Assembly: GCA_934448295.1 (NCBI GenBank) | Contig: CAKSEY010000018.1 | Coordinates: 1 to 59,738, forward strand | Reading direction: 5' to 3' | Source of the DNA: an uncultured Oscillospiraceae bacterium | GTDB taxonomy: Bacteria; Bacillota; Clostridia; Oscillospirales; Ruminococcaceae | DNA length: 59,738 nucleotides | Shown here: positions 42,186-50,079 of the stretch, piece after piece | Numbering within the stretch: the stretch's first letter is position 1 | Layout: each line of letters begins with the position of its first letter | Translations under genes and position numbers: made by a program | Notes under the pieces: generated by a model | Told to the model about the DNA's origin: nothing | Database searches by the model: none | The model's input: only the letters and a program-made list of their open reading frames with translations

Positions 42186-42572
42186 TTATCCGACCAATTT
42201 TATCGACTGGTTGTTCTTTATAAGATGAGCCTTAAGCCGGGAGAAACTGCCCCAGTAAGGAAGAAAAACCGAATATTGCGCTGATTTCATGATTTCTTCC
42301 CGGACTGATTTCCTCATCTTTTTGATTTTGGCTTTTTCGGAGCTTTTCAGCAATGATTTCTTAGATTCATAATAGAAGCGGCGACGTATCTCGCAGTCAT
42401 TCATCGACCATTCGGCTCTGATAAATCCATTGACATACACAATAAAGCCATACTTCATTTTGTCTACCAACCCAGCAACGATAACAACCTTGTAGCCGTC
42501 AATTTCAAGTTCAACTCTACCGAAAGGCGGAACAAGGTTCTTTTCAACCTCTTTCCACTGCTCGTCAGTCAT
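42186..42572 (-). CDS. hypothetical phage protein
   Basis: The product is 128 aa from the ATG at 42572 (GGGGTGA upstream), overlapping the end of the HD-domain gene. It has a beta-rich first half (FGRVELEIDGYKVVIVAGLV, then MKYGFIVYVNGFIRAEW) and a basic second half (YYESKKSLLKSSEKAKIKK). It is AT-richer than its neighbours. No family is recognised. Confidence 0.65.
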   Translation of the reverse strand: MTDEQWKEVEKNLVPPFGRVELEIDGYKVVIVAGLVDKMKYGFIVYVNGFIRAEWSMNDCEIRRRFYYESKKSLLKSSEKAKIKKMRKSVREEIMKSAQYSVFLPYWGSFSRLKAHLIKNNQSIKLVG

Positions 42573-43152
42573 GACAGTCACCCCGTTCCATTATGTAAGT
42601 AGCCCTCATATCTGCCATATGGAGCATTACCGCCAGAGGATACTTCTCATACGCCGCGTTCAGCCCGCGGTCGCCGCCGCGGAACGCGCTGTCGAACGCT
42701 CCCATGTGCCAGCGGATAGCCGCGGCTTCCTCGTCCGAAAGCTCAATGAACTTGCTTGCAAGGTACAGAGATTTTTCGCCGTGTCCGAGCGGAAATTCAT
42801 CATCGAAAACATAGACCTGCTTTTCGACCCACACGCCGTTCTCCTTGACGTTCCGCCTTTCCGTGTGGTAGCAATTTGCTTTGCATATATCGTGCAGGAG
42901 CGATACAATAATAATGCTGTCGCTGAAAGAAAAGTTCCTGTCAGGGTCGCAGCGGAGCACCTCATACACGTTCATGCTGTGCTGGAGCAGACCGCCCTCG
43001 TACGCTCCATGATACTTAGTGCTTGCCGGTGCGGTAAAGAAATCCGTTTCCTCCTGAAGATAGCGGATAAGTTCCTCAATACCGTCCCTGTTCGTCGTGC
43101 GAAGCAGCTCAACAAAATCGTCCGCTAACTTTTTCTGTGCTTCCTTGTCCAT
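42565..43152 (-). CDS. HD-domain phosphohydrolase
   Basis: The 195-aa protein has HGAYEGGLLQHSMNVYEVL followed by IVSLLHDICKANCYH, the H...HD arrangement of HD hydrolases, and a later GHGEKSLYLA histidine. The family hydrolyses nucleotides or nucleic-acid phosphates. In phages it may adjust nucleotide pools or counter nucleotide-based defences. The real role here is unknown. It is preceded by leader B. Confidence 0.8.
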   Translation of the reverse strand: MDKEAQKKLADDFVELLRTTNRDGIEELIRYLQEETDFFTAPASTKYHGAYEGGLLQHSMNVYEVLRCDPDRNFSFSDSIIIVSLLHDICKANCYHTERRNVKENGVWVEKQVYVFDDEFPLGHGEKSLYLASKFIELSDEEAAAIRWHMGAFDSAFRGGDRGLNAAYEKYPLAVMLHMADMRATYIMERGDCHD

Positions 43153-43176
43153 AAAAATCCTCCTTGTATTTTTCCT

Positions 43177-43241
43177 TGCTCTGCGTTATCGGGCTTGCAA
43201 CCGTTCCGTAAGGAGCCGCATTAAGGCGGGGCAAAGCCCCG
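43177..43241 (-). repeat. duplicated leader B
   Basis: It matches leader A at 42042-42105. On its upstream side it has the small hairpin CGGGGCAAAGCCCCG. It lies just before the gene starting at 43152. Confidence 0.65.
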
Positions 43242-43246
43242 ATTTA

Positions 43247-43489
43247 TTAAGCTGGTATGGCAGGGTGCATATAAATGACCCTGCCAGCAGCCATGCCTTG
43301 TAATCGTTCGGCGCTGATTTTGATTCCGGATACAACGCTAAGAACAATCGACAATTCTTTACCGTCCTGAAATACGCCTCCGGAAAGAAGCTTTTCGATT
43401 CCGATCCGGACTGCGTCGTATTTGTTCACCTTATCCAGCCCGTCAAGGTACAGTTTCAAAAATTCAATCAGCAGTTCTTCCTCATTCAT
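43247..43489 (-). CDS. hypothetical phage protein
   Basis: The 80-aa helical protein (MNEEELLIEFLKLYLDGLDK and a hydrophobic second half) has its start inside the end of the next upstream gene. No family is recognised. It belongs to the early operon. Confidence 0.6.
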   Translation of the reverse strand: MNEEELLIEFLKLYLDGLDKVNKYDAVRIGIEKLLSGGVFQDGKELSIVLSVVSGIKISAERLQGMAAGRVIYMHPAIPA

Positions 43490-43757
43490 TATCCAGAAAC
43501 CTCTGTATCTCCGACTGCCGTTCCGCCCGACCTATCCTTATCCCTTTCCAGATACCGTCTGTGTAGGAGCGGCGGTTGACGGCGTTCCGGCAGCTCCGCC
43601 GCCCGATGAGGAACCCTGTCACGCCGACAGCCCCCAGCGCCGCGAAGAAGAATATAACCGCCAGCGCCCGGCAGGGCAGAAGCCCCAGCGAAAGCGCGTT
43701 CGCTGCCGCCATGACCAGAACGCCGAACTGGAACGCAAGCGCATACTCGAATTTCAT
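43482..43757 (-). CDS. phage membrane protein
   Basis: The 91-aa protein has two membrane helices (about 5-25 and 30-50) and a basic C-terminus. It overlaps both neighbours by a few bases (ATGA with the 54-aa gene). It may be a small early membrane protein that affects the host or superinfection; no family is seen. Confidence 0.6.
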   Translation of the reverse strand: MKFEYALAFQFGVLVMAAANALSLGLLPCRALAVIFFFAALGAVGVTGFLIGRRSCRNAVNRRSYTDGIWKGIRIGRAERQSEIQRFLDNE

Positions 43758-43918
43758 TTCAGAAGCTCCTTTCTAATCCGCTTGATATTGCCGCTTATCT
43801 TGTGCTCCAGAACCAGCTCGTCCGGGGTGTCCTTGCAGACGAGCCAGTTTTCCGGATTCAGCCGAACGGAAGCAATGCTCTGCTTCTGGCGGCGGGTGGG
43901 ATTCTTTCCGTGCTTCAT
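43754..43918 (-). CDS. small basic phage protein
   Basis: A 54-aa ORF from the ATG at 43918 (MKHGKNPTRRQKQSIASVRLN) overlaps the MuB stop as ATGA and the next start as ATGA. It is basic at the N-terminus, has WLVCKDTPDELVLEHK in the middle, and ends in KELLK. Coupling on both sides makes it a convincing gene; similar short proteins follow MuB in Clostridia Mu-like phages. Confidence 0.75.
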   Translation of the reverse strand: MKHGKNPTRRQKQSIASVRLNPENWLVCKDTPDELVLEHKISGNIKRIRKELLK

Positions 43919-44886
43919 GCCCGCACCGCCTTTTCTGCGCCCTTGAGGTCAAGGTGCATCATCTTCGCCATCTGGACTATCCCGGCAAAATCGTAGTTTC
44001 CGGAATCATAAGCGTTCCCGAACAGCCGGACAGCTCCGCGTATCCCCTCGGCGGTCTGTGCTACCTTATAAAGGAGCGTCAGCTCCTGTTCCTTGCCCTC
44101 CAGTACCGGGAACAGCATTCTGATGTCCTCCGGCTGAACGTCCCCGGTGCTTATCTGCTGCCGCTGCCATGCGCGGTTCGCAACCTGACGGTACTGCTCC
44201 CGGGATTTGCCCTCTATTTTCTCCCGTATCCCCTGATTCCCGACCAGCACAACGCCGAGGGTCTGGCGGCGCTCTGCGAAGAAATCCGCGAACGAGCGGA
44301 GCGTTTCAATGCTTCCGTAGGTCAGGAGCTGCGCTTCGTCCACAGCGACCACCATTCCGTCATGGAGCTTCGCCGCTATGCTCATCCACAGGTCGTCCCG
44401 GGACTGAGTTACCGGAACTCCCAGATCAAGCGCCAGAAGTTTCAGCACCGCCTTTGTGCTCTTGGTGCAGGGATTTATCGTGATCATAACGCTGTCGTGC
44501 GGGTGATCCTCTATGTACTTGTGGAGTGCCTTGGTCTTGCCGACCCCCGCGTCCCCAGTCACAAAGGCGAAGCCGCCCTTGAGCTGAGTGTTCCGCACGG
44601 TCTTGTAGACCAGCGTGGATATCGAGGTCGGAACGTATTCCACCTCGGAATAGGTCTCGGAAGCCGCTTCCTTGTTCTCAAAGTAAGCGTAGATCTTCTC
44701 GAACTGGTTGTCCCAGTTGCCGGGGTAGTAGCCCCTGCGTATCTGTGACAGCGCCGAGCCGGTGATCCCTATGCGCTCGCAGAGCTTCGATTCAGATATT
44801 CCCAGCTCTGCGGCTGTCGCGGTTATCTTTTCTATGGCTTCACGCTGCCTCGGCGTGAGCTCCCTTACTGTTTTCTGTTCTGCCAT
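43915..44886 (-). CDS. MuB-like AAA+ transposition target ATPase
   Basis: The 323-aa protein begins with a helix-turn-helix (ITATAAELGISESKLCERIGI). It then has a Walker A GDAGVGKTK (about 115), a Walker B MVVAVDEAQLL and a C-terminal helical domain, like MuB. MuB selects target DNA and activates the transposase. It follows the transposase gene by four bases. Confidence 0.9.
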   Translation of the reverse strand: MAEQKTVRELTPRQREAIEKITATAAELGISESKLCERIGITGSALSQIRRGYYPGNWDNQFEKIYAYFENKEAASETYSEVEYVPTSISTLVYKTVRNTQLKGGFAFVTGDAGVGKTKALHKYIEDHPHDSVMITINPCTKSTKAVLKLLALDLGVPVTQSRDDLWMSIAAKLHDGMVVAVDEAQLLTYGSIETLRSFADFFAERRQTLGVVLVGNQGIREKIEGKSREQYRQVANRAWQRQQISTGDVQPEDIRMLFPVLEGKEQELTLLYKVAQTAEGIRGAVRLFGNAYDSGNYDFAGIVQMAKMMHLDLKGAEKAVRA

Positions 44887-44890
44887 GATG

Positions 44891-46888
44891 TCAGTCCTTT
44901 CTGCGGTTTGCCGCCGCTGCGTTCAGTTTATCCAGAATGTCGATGTTGACGGAAATCTCGCTGATATCTCCGAGCGCCGGGGATCTCTCCAGCTTCTCCT
45001 CTGAGAACACCGGAACGAATGTCGCGGGCTTCTTAAATACCATGTTCTTGCCGCCCTCGACCGAATTCTTGACCATTGCGGCGAAGATGTCGATACGCTT
45101 GTCTGCATCCACGCTGTCCAGAATGCCGCGCCCGTATTCCCGGACGAGCCTCTTGCTTTCGGCAATTTGTTTCTCGGCGGTGGCGATGTCCTCCCGGTGA
45201 TTTGTGAGGTAGTCAACAAGCAGTTCATCGTCAAGCGCCCATGTCCACAAGTACTTGTCCGTAGCCATGTCGTACACGCGCACCGTCCGGATATCCGCCG
45301 GATCGTAGCGGACATACACCTTTTCGTTTATGTGGAGTACCGTGTCCGCGCCGCGGTACCACAGCTTCTCCCCGGCGAAATTGATGTACACGCCGTTCCT
45401 GCTGACCGCCTGCGGCTTGCTGACGCGCTTGAGCAGCATAGAGAGGTTCGCCTCGTCCGCTGTCCGGAATACAACGTCCTGAATGCTGCTGTTCCAGACC
45501 TCGAACCGCTTCATTCCCTTGTAACGGCGCTCCTTGCCGCCGTAGGGAGCGGCGTTGTAACAGCCGTCTATGTAGGAATCCAGCGCTATCCGTATCTGTT
45601 CTTCCTCCGGGATTATTCCATGCTTCAGCTTGTATTTCAGGCTTTCCGGACGTTCCAGTATCGTGCCACCGCAGAATGTCGGAATGCAGCGGGAAAACTG
45701 GTTCTTAAAGGTGCAGAATGTTCGCTCGATGGGCTTCGCCTTTGCGTTCCGGACGATAGCGTTGTGCATTTCGATTCCGAGGAACTGTAAGATGTTCGGC
45801 GGCAGAGGATCCTTGTTCCAGTCCTTTTTGCGGCGGTGTCCGCGTCCTCCGATATCCGATACAAGGAACTCGGAACCGTTGTCGAAGTAGACCGCTTTCG
45901 GAACTCCGCACCTCAGTATTCCGTGCCGGAGCGCCAGCAGCGTGCTGTCGCCGGAGGGCGCGTATGTAAGGTTCCAGCCGGTCATTACTCCGGATTTCGC
46001 GTCAAGGAACGCTGTGAGGTACAGGCGGCGAACCTTGCCGTCTTTTCCTGCGGTGAAGAAATCAAAGGTGTGGTTATCCGCTATCCACACGTCGTTCGCG
46101 TGGAGGTCGTCGTAAAGCCGCTCGACATACGGCAGGCACTTGTCCGAGAATGCCTTGTCGCCGTTGCGGAAGTACATTCGCACCGCGTAAGGGATATCTT
46201 CCGCGCGGCGGCGGAACGTGCGCTCCGAAGGCATATCCGGCAGGCTTTCCGGGTAATGCTCCTGCACCCAGTCCCGGGTGAATTTGTAGCAGCTCGTTAT
46301 CGGAAGGCACTGCTGGTCGAGGTAGAACCGGCTGAACGCGTTCAGCATGAACTCCGGAACAACGGTCGTTCCCTTGTTGCTGCCGCCTCGCTTGTCGATA
46401 AGCCCGGAGATATCCGAATTCCGGTAGGCTTTGAGCCTGCGGTAGAGGATATCCGTGCTTATCTCCAAATCAGGATATTTCAGCCGCGCCGCCTGGACGA
46501 ACATCTCGTCGATTTCGCCCTTGCTGTACTGCGTGTAGCTGTCCCGGATAGTAAGCCAGTCTTTGATCATTCCCGTCCAGAGGTAAAGCTCGCTGCGCTG
46601 CTTGTCTGTAAGGTCGTCCAGCGTAAGGCGAGGACTTTCAGCGGTCTTTAAAGGCGCTTTAACCGCCTTTTTAACCGGCTCCAAGCCAAGCGAGCGGCGC
46701 TGCTGATTCTCCCATCTCATCTGAAGCTCCTGCGGAAGCGCCGTCAGGGGTATCATGTATTCGGTGCGGTTGTTGGCGGCGTTGTCCTTGGTTTCGCCCA
46801 TGAGCTTGCCGTTCTGGACGAGCTGACGGACGTATCTGGGTGTGCAGCCCTTGATTTCCGCGACCTCTGCCGTTGATAGGTAAGTCAA
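44891..46888 (-). CDS. MuA-like DDE transposase
   Basis: The product is 665 aa from the TTG at 46888 (AAAGGAG nine bases ahead; an upstream frame to 46990 lacks a ribosome site). An N-terminal helix-turn-helix (LSTAEVAEIKGCTPRYVRQLV) precedes a winged-helix region and the catalytic core. The acidic residues are in VWIADNHTF (Asp), AVYFDNGSEF (Asp) and PIERTFCTFK (Glu). A beta-barrel and a C-terminal MuB-binding tail follow. It cuts and joins the ends at 17260 and 50294. The promoter of the sRNA opposes its leader. Confidence 0.93.
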   Translation of the reverse strand: MTYLSTAEVAEIKGCTPRYVRQLVQNGKLMGETKDNAANNRTEYMIPLTALPQELQMRWENQQRRSLGLEPVKKAVKAPLKTAESPRLTLDDLTDKQRSELYLWTGMIKDWLTIRDSYTQYSKGEIDEMFVQAARLKYPDLEISTDILYRRLKAYRNSDISGLIDKRGGSNKGTTVVPEFMLNAFSRFYLDQQCLPITSCYKFTRDWVQEHYPESLPDMPSERTFRRRAEDIPYAVRMYFRNGDKAFSDKCLPYVERLYDDLHANDVWIADNHTFDFFTAGKDGKVRRLYLTAFLDAKSGVMTGWNLTYAPSGDSTLLALRHGILRCGVPKAVYFDNGSEFLVSDIGGRGHRRKKDWNKDPLPPNILQFLGIEMHNAIVRNAKAKPIERTFCTFKNQFSRCIPTFCGGTILERPESLKYKLKHGIIPEEEQIRIALDSYIDGCYNAAPYGGKERRYKGMKRFEVWNSSIQDVVFRTADEANLSMLLKRVSKPQAVSRNGVYINFAGEKLWYRGADTVLHINEKVYVRYDPADIRTVRVYDMATDKYLWTWALDDELLVDYLTNHREDIATAEKQIAESKRLVREYGRGILDSVDADKRIDIFAAMVKNSVEGGKNMVFKKPATFVPVFSEEKLERSPALGDISEISVNIDILDKLNAAAANRRKD

Positions 46889-46918
46889 GGTGATCTCTCC
46901 TTTCTGTAAGATTTTTAC

Positions 46919-46947
46919 TTGACAAAAGCATAATGCTCTGATATACT
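46919..46947 (+). promoter_or_regulatory. consensus promoter of the small RNA
   Basis: -35 TTGACA (46919-46924), 17-bp spacer, -10 TATACT (46942-46947). It points to the plus strand, away from the transposase start. Confidence 0.8.
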
Positions 46948-46952
46948 TTAGA

Positions 46953-47023
46953 CGGAGCCTTGCGGTCAGCAGAAGCGATACGTCGTGCAAAGTGTAGTCG
47001 TTTCTGCCGAGGCTCTATTTTTT
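46953..47023 (+). ncRNA. phage small RNA gene, antisense to the transposase leader
   Basis: The stretch from the promoter to a terminator is about 70 bases and has no ORF. The two ends pair (GGAGCC with GGCTC), as do CAGAA and TTCTG further in, and the transcript ends in TATTTTTT. A single long hairpin with a short loop is expected. It is antisense to the leader of the transposase mRNA made from the early operon. RNA-OUT-type control is an analogy; its contact with the ribosome site is not direct, as it starts about 65 bases upstream of the TTG. Confidence 0.65.
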
Positions 47024-47090
47024 ATGCTCCGACCTGCCATCATCAGCGCAGGGCGGTCATTCCCTGCGGACAAGCAGGCACATTCTGTGC

Positions 47091-47119
47091 TTGCTTGTTT
47101 CGGCTGTTTGTGGTATAAT
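47091..47119 (+). promoter_or_regulatory. extended -10 promoter for the plus-strand moron
   Basis: -35 TTGCTT (47091-47096), 17-bp spacer, -10 TATAAT (47114-47119) preceded by TGG. It lies 31 bp upstream of the ATG at 47151. The same arrangement is seen before the cargo gene at 1290. Confidence 0.72.
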
Positions 47120-47150
47120 GTTCCACGGAGGAAGGATAGGGGGTGATAAA

Positions 47151-47627
47151 ATGAATTCATCCGACTTAGCCTTGCTAAAAGCATACATACCATTGAAGAA
47201 ATATACAGATGATATTGCTGCTGATATCTTTTATATTCTTAATGACAGATTTGATAGATATAAAAAATATCTTGATGAATTTCCATACATTCAGATGAAA
47301 ACAGCAATTTCTGACTTAGCTCCGATTGTGAACAGAATCGACGGGTGCTCAAACGCTTTTAGGGTTTATATGTTCACAGATTTTCAAAGGGTGCTGTTTG
47401 CTGGTATAGATCTCGGAGATTCGGACATATGGAAAATTATCGGATATATCAACGATAAGATGTCTGGCTGTCCAAAAAAGTTCAGAGTTAAGCCAGAATA
47501 CGTTACAACCATTTATATCTTTAAAGACAATTCTCTATTTTTTGTTCATGATATTTTTGCCGCCGAGCTATCCGAAATCTCTGCAAATTATCGCAAGCAT
47601 GACATCGTGCTGCACAAGATGAAATGA
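47151..47627 (+). CDS. unknown plus-strand moron
   Basis: The product is 158 aa from the ATG at 47151 (GGGGGTGA seven bases before). It is AT-rich, with helices at the start (DLALLKAYIPLKKYTDDIAADIF, shown in part) and strands later (FRVYMFTDFQRVLF, YVTTIYIFKDNSLFF). It has its own promoter and a terminator and lies opposite to the early operon, the normal position of lysogenic-conversion genes. No family is recognised. Confidence 0.7.
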   Translation: MNSSDLALLKAYIPLKKYTDDIAADIFYILNDRFDRYKKYLDEFPYIQMKTAISDLAPIVNRIDGCSNAFRVYMFTDFQRVLFAGIDLGDSDIWKIIGYINDKMSGCPKKFRVKPEYVTTIYIFKDNSLFFVHDIFAAELSEISANYRKHDIVLHKMK

Positions 47628-47633
47628 TACGCT

Positions 47634-48068
47634 TTACCGATTACCTCTTCCGGCAAAATTACGAGCGCAAAATGGTACCTGCTCCGTATTTTCCTCCTGC
47701 GGAGCTTTTTTATTGCTGATCAGTCGTTCGTGTTCCGCTACCATATCCTCCACCAGAGCGGCAGCAAAGTCGATAGCTGTTCTGGCTTGCTCCAAATGAT
47801 CCTTGAAATTTTCAATACTCTTCTGCGTCTCGTCCTCAATCATGGTGACCGGTGCGTTATCCGCGAACCACGGGAAAGCCTTCATGCAGAAATCCCATTC
47901 TGCGTCCTCCTTGTTCAGCAGATACTTGCCGTCGTACACATCGTTTCCGTTCTCGGCGGTATGCCAGACAACGTAAGGATCCGGAGCGGTCTCGGAATGA
48001 GCAAGAACCATTCCGTTGGCTACCATCAGGACGGTGTAGCCCTGAATAATGTCATTGTTTCTGATCAT
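47634..48068 (-). CDS. hypothetical early phage protein
   Basis: The 144-aa protein has VLMVANGMVLAHSETAPDPYVVWH as an N-terminal domain and a helical C-terminal half (FKDHLEQARTAIDFAAALVED). It overlaps the HTH/sigma-like gene by four bases. No function can be assigned. Its 3' part carries the plus-strand terminator of the moron. Confidence 0.65.
   Translation of the reverse strand: MIRNNDIIQGYTVLMVANGMVLAHSETAPDPYVVWHTAENGNDVYDGKYLLNKEDAEWDFCMKAFPWFADNAPVTMIEDETQKSIENFKDHLEQARTAIDFAAALVEDMVAEHERLISNKKAPQEENTEQVPFCARNFAGRGNR
47681..47711 (+). terminator. intrinsic terminator of the plus-strand moron
   Basis: GCTCCG and CGGAGC form a stem with a T-rich loop, followed by six T (47706-47711) on the plus strand. 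It lies inside the 3' end of the opposing gene. Confidence 0.6.
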
Positions 48069-48676
48069 TGTTTTACTCTCCTGTTCCGCTTTGCATTTGA
48101 TTGCAAAAGCTCAAAATCTGTGTTAACATTGTCACGAGGATCGCATAGCCTTCCTTCGTAGGTGAATTCCGTGCCGGGAATATAATCGTAGATGCTCACA
48201 GTAACCGGCTTCCGGCTCTCTTTTCGCATTTCGTTCATAACAGCAGATCTCATATTGTGCTGGGCAATAGTCGAGAATGTGTATTTATGCAGATCAGGTC
48301 TGGAAAACCAGCTCTTTACAGCTTGAAGGTACCTAAAAATCACGACATCGTACCATTGGTCAAAAGGCAGTTTGTTATGTAACAGGTATTTAACTACTAT
48401 GTCATGCTGCTGTTCAGCAAATAGCTGCTCTTGCTCAGTTAACGGAGAAAAAACGGTCTTTGCTCCGCGCTTCCCTTGAGGAATCCGGGAAATATCAATC
48501 CCGGTTTTCTGCGCGATTACCTCTCTTGACTTCGGAGAAGGTATACTCCTTCCGTTTTCGTAGTCAATAACTGAGTTATAAGATAACCCTAGTTTTGCAG
48601 CCAGTGACCGCTGAGTTAGCCCATTCTCCTTGCGGTAATCCCGAAGCAGTTTAGGAAAGTCAGATTTACTATCCAT
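48065..48676 (-). CDS. XRE HTH protein fused to a sigma-70 region-2-like domain
   Basis: The product is 203 aa from the ATG at 48676 (GAGGAGGGGG ahead). Residues 1-70 are an XRE helix-turn-helix (LTQRSLAAKLGLSYNSVIDYE). Residues about 80-165 resemble sigma-70 region 2 as in ECF-like phage proteins (VVKYLLHNKLPFDQWYDVV, then YLQAVKSWFSRPDL and TFSTIAQHNMRSAV). Region 4 is missing. It might reroute RNA polymerase at early promoters or be an anti-sigma mimic; both are inference. Confidence 0.6.
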   Translation of the reverse strand: MDSKSDFPKLLRDYRKENGLTQRSLAAKLGLSYNSVIDYENGRSIPSPKSREVIAQKTGIDISRIPQGKRGAKTVFSPLTEQEQLFAEQQHDIVVKYLLHNKLPFDQWYDVVIFRYLQAVKSWFSRPDLHKYTFSTIAQHNMRSAVMNEMRKESRKPVTVSIYDYIPGTEFTYEGRLCDPRDNVNTDFELLQSNAKRNRRVKQ

Positions 48677-48686
48677 TTCCCCCTCC

Positions 48687-48857
48687 TCAGTCCACGAACG
48701 TGTTGCGCTCGAAGTCGAATACTCCGAAATACTCATCGTTCAGGTAAACGTTCGCCCTGCTCTGGGTGGGACAGGTGATCTGAAGTTCGCGGATACGGCG
48801 GTATCCCAGCTTCTCCAGAGCGGCGGTCACTGCTGCGGTCTTTTCGGTCATGCTCAT
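48687..48857 (-). CDS. small early phage protein
   Basis: The product is 56 aa from the ATG at 48857 (GGGAGG nine bases before; overlaps the cro stop). It reads MSMTEKTAAVTAALEKLGYRR, then strands with VYLNDEYFGVFDFE. Similar one-domain proteins with an F-x-V-F-D-F ending accompany phage HTH genes. Its function is unknown. Confidence 0.68.
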   Translation of the reverse strand: MSMTEKTAAVTAALEKLGYRRIRELQITCPTQSRANVYLNDEYFGVFDFERNTFVD

Positions 48858-49057
48858 GTTAAGTTCCTCCCTAATAATTTATCGGTGCTGCATTGGAGAG
48901 TATCGGCGATAGCAACGAGCTTCTCCACGGTAGGCACCTTTACTCCGCGCTCATAGGCGCTTACATTCTGCTTCTGCAAGCCGATTTTCTCGGCGAGTTC
49001 GGACTGGGAAAGCCCACGGCTTTCACGCATGAGTTTGATGTTTTCGGATAAAGCCAT
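48854..49057 (-). CDS. Cro/Ner-like XRE regulator
   Basis: The 67-aa XRE helix-turn-helix protein (LSQSELAEKIGLQKQNVSAYERG) ends shortly after the DNA-binding domain. It is the first gene of the early operon, opposite the S24 repressor, as ner lies opposite c in Mu. It would bind the operators at 49164 and 49194. Confidence 0.82.
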   Translation of the reverse strand: MALSENIKLMRESRGLSQSELAEKIGLQKQNVSAYERGVKVPTVEKLVAIADTLQCSTDKLLGRNLT

Positions 49058-49156
49058 GTATGTACTCCTTTCTGTTAGTGTTGATTTTTTCCCGGATTTG
49101 TGTTACAATGTAGGTGGATTATTATGCCCTGTGGGTAATCCACAGGTTACGATTAT

Positions 49157-49185
49157 ATTATATAGCGTTTTAACGCTATTGTCAA
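49157..49185 (-). promoter_or_regulatory. early promoter with operator in its spacer
   Basis: -35 TTGACA (49180-49185), 17-bp spacer, -10 TATAAT (49157-49162), both perfect. The operator AGCGTTTTAACGCT fills the spacer exactly, so repressor binding must block the promoter. Confidence 0.85.
49164..49177. promoter_or_regulatory. repressor operator 1
   Basis: Palindrome AGCGTT-TT-AACGCT, lying in the spacer of the early promoter. Its centre is 30 bp (about three helical turns) from that of operator 2. Confidence 0.75.
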
Positions 49186-49193
49186 TAGAAAAT

Positions 49194-49207
49194 TGCGTTA
49201 AAACGCT
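49194..49207. promoter_or_regulatory. repressor operator 2
   Basis: Palindrome (T)GCGTT-AA-AACGC(T), closely related to operator 1. It overlaps the spacer of a weaker plus-strand promoter (TTGCGT at 49193-49198, TATTGT at 49216-49221) that would drive the repressor itself, so the repressor may limit its own expression. Confidence 0.7.
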
Positions 49208-49245
49208 ATTTTGTCTATTGTTTATAAAAAACGGACGGTGATTTT

Positions 49246-50007
49246 GTGTTTTATGATAACTTGGCATTGATTTGTAGAGAACGCGGTGTCAAAATTGCTA
49301 CAATAGTGAAAGAATGCGGTGGTGCGGTAGGTAGTATAGACGGTTGGAAGAAGGGTGCGGTACCCAGAAGTGATATCGTTGCCAAACTCTCATTGCGTTT
49401 AGACGTAAGCACAGATTTTTTGCTTTTTGGCGATACACCTAATAACTTATCTCTTTCCAAGAATGCTAAAGAGTTAATTATGATTTTTAATAGCCTTTCT
49501 CCAGTAGATCAAGGGAGAATATTAGGTCGGGCTGAAATGCTAGCTGAACTAGCATCTGAATCGAGTTGTGCAATGTCCAATTCGGATAAATCATCGTCTT
49601 TTGAACAACAATTAGAAGTTAATTTTGCACCGGATGTAATTAAAATACGATACTATGGTTATCCTGCAAGTGCCGGAACCGGACTTTTTCTTGATGAAAC
49701 AGTTGCCGAAACACTTACTATTCGAAATACCCCTGAAGCTCAGGAGGCTGACTATGCGATACCTGTGTCCGGCGACAGTATGGAAGATGAATATCACGAT
49801 GGTGATATCGTTCTTGTAAAGTCCTGCCCTTGTGTTCGCAAAGGAGAGGTGGGCATTTTTTTGCTTGACGGAAACGTTTATATAAAGGAATATGGCGAAA
49901 AGTGCCTGATTTCCTACAATGAAAACTACGATCCGATAGATCTCAGCAAATTTGAAACAGCAGCTTGCCTCGGGAAAGTCTTAGGTATTGCCGAAGTTGT
50001 TTCTTAA
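49246..50007 (+). CDS. CI-like repressor with S24 peptidase domain
   Basis: The product is 253 aa from the GTG at 49246. It has an N-terminal HTH (VKIATIVKECGGAVGSIDGWK), a linker, then a LexA/CI-like peptidase domain. This has the cleavage-type dipeptide in SAGTG, the catalytic serine in SGDSMEDEYHDGD and the lysine in NVYIKEY. Self-cleavage on RecA activation would induce the prophage. This differs from Mu's c, which is not an S24 peptidase; it links induction to the SOS response. Confidence 0.88.
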   Translation: MFYDNLALICRERGVKIATIVKECGGAVGSIDGWKKGAVPRSDIVAKLSLRLDVSTDFLLFGDTPNNLSLSKNAKELIMIFNSLSPVDQGRILGRAEMLAELASESSCAMSNSDKSSSFEQQLEVNFAPDVIKIRYYGYPASAGTGLFLDETVAETLTIRNTPEAQEADYAIPVSGDSMEDEYHDGDIVLVKSCPCVRKGEVGIFLLDGNVYIKEYGEKCLISYNENYDPIDLSKFETAACLGKVLGIAEVVS

Positions 50008-50035
50008 ATACATTTTTAATAGTATAAAAAATTGC

Positions 50036-50078
50036 ACAAAAAACGGCGCGGGTTGAATGTTCCTGCGCCGTTTTTGCG
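50036..50078. terminator. bidirectional terminator after the repressor
   Basis: AAAAACGGCGC and GCGCCGTTTTT form a perfect 11-bp stem with a T-run on both strands. It ends repressor transcription inside the phage left end. Confidence 0.8.
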
Positions 50079-50079
50079 T

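Noticed and set aside
46919..47627. Type III toxin-antitoxin (ToxIN) reading of the sRNA plus the 158-aa gene
   Set aside because: The RNA has no tandem repeats, the gene has its own promoter, and the protein does not resemble ToxN.
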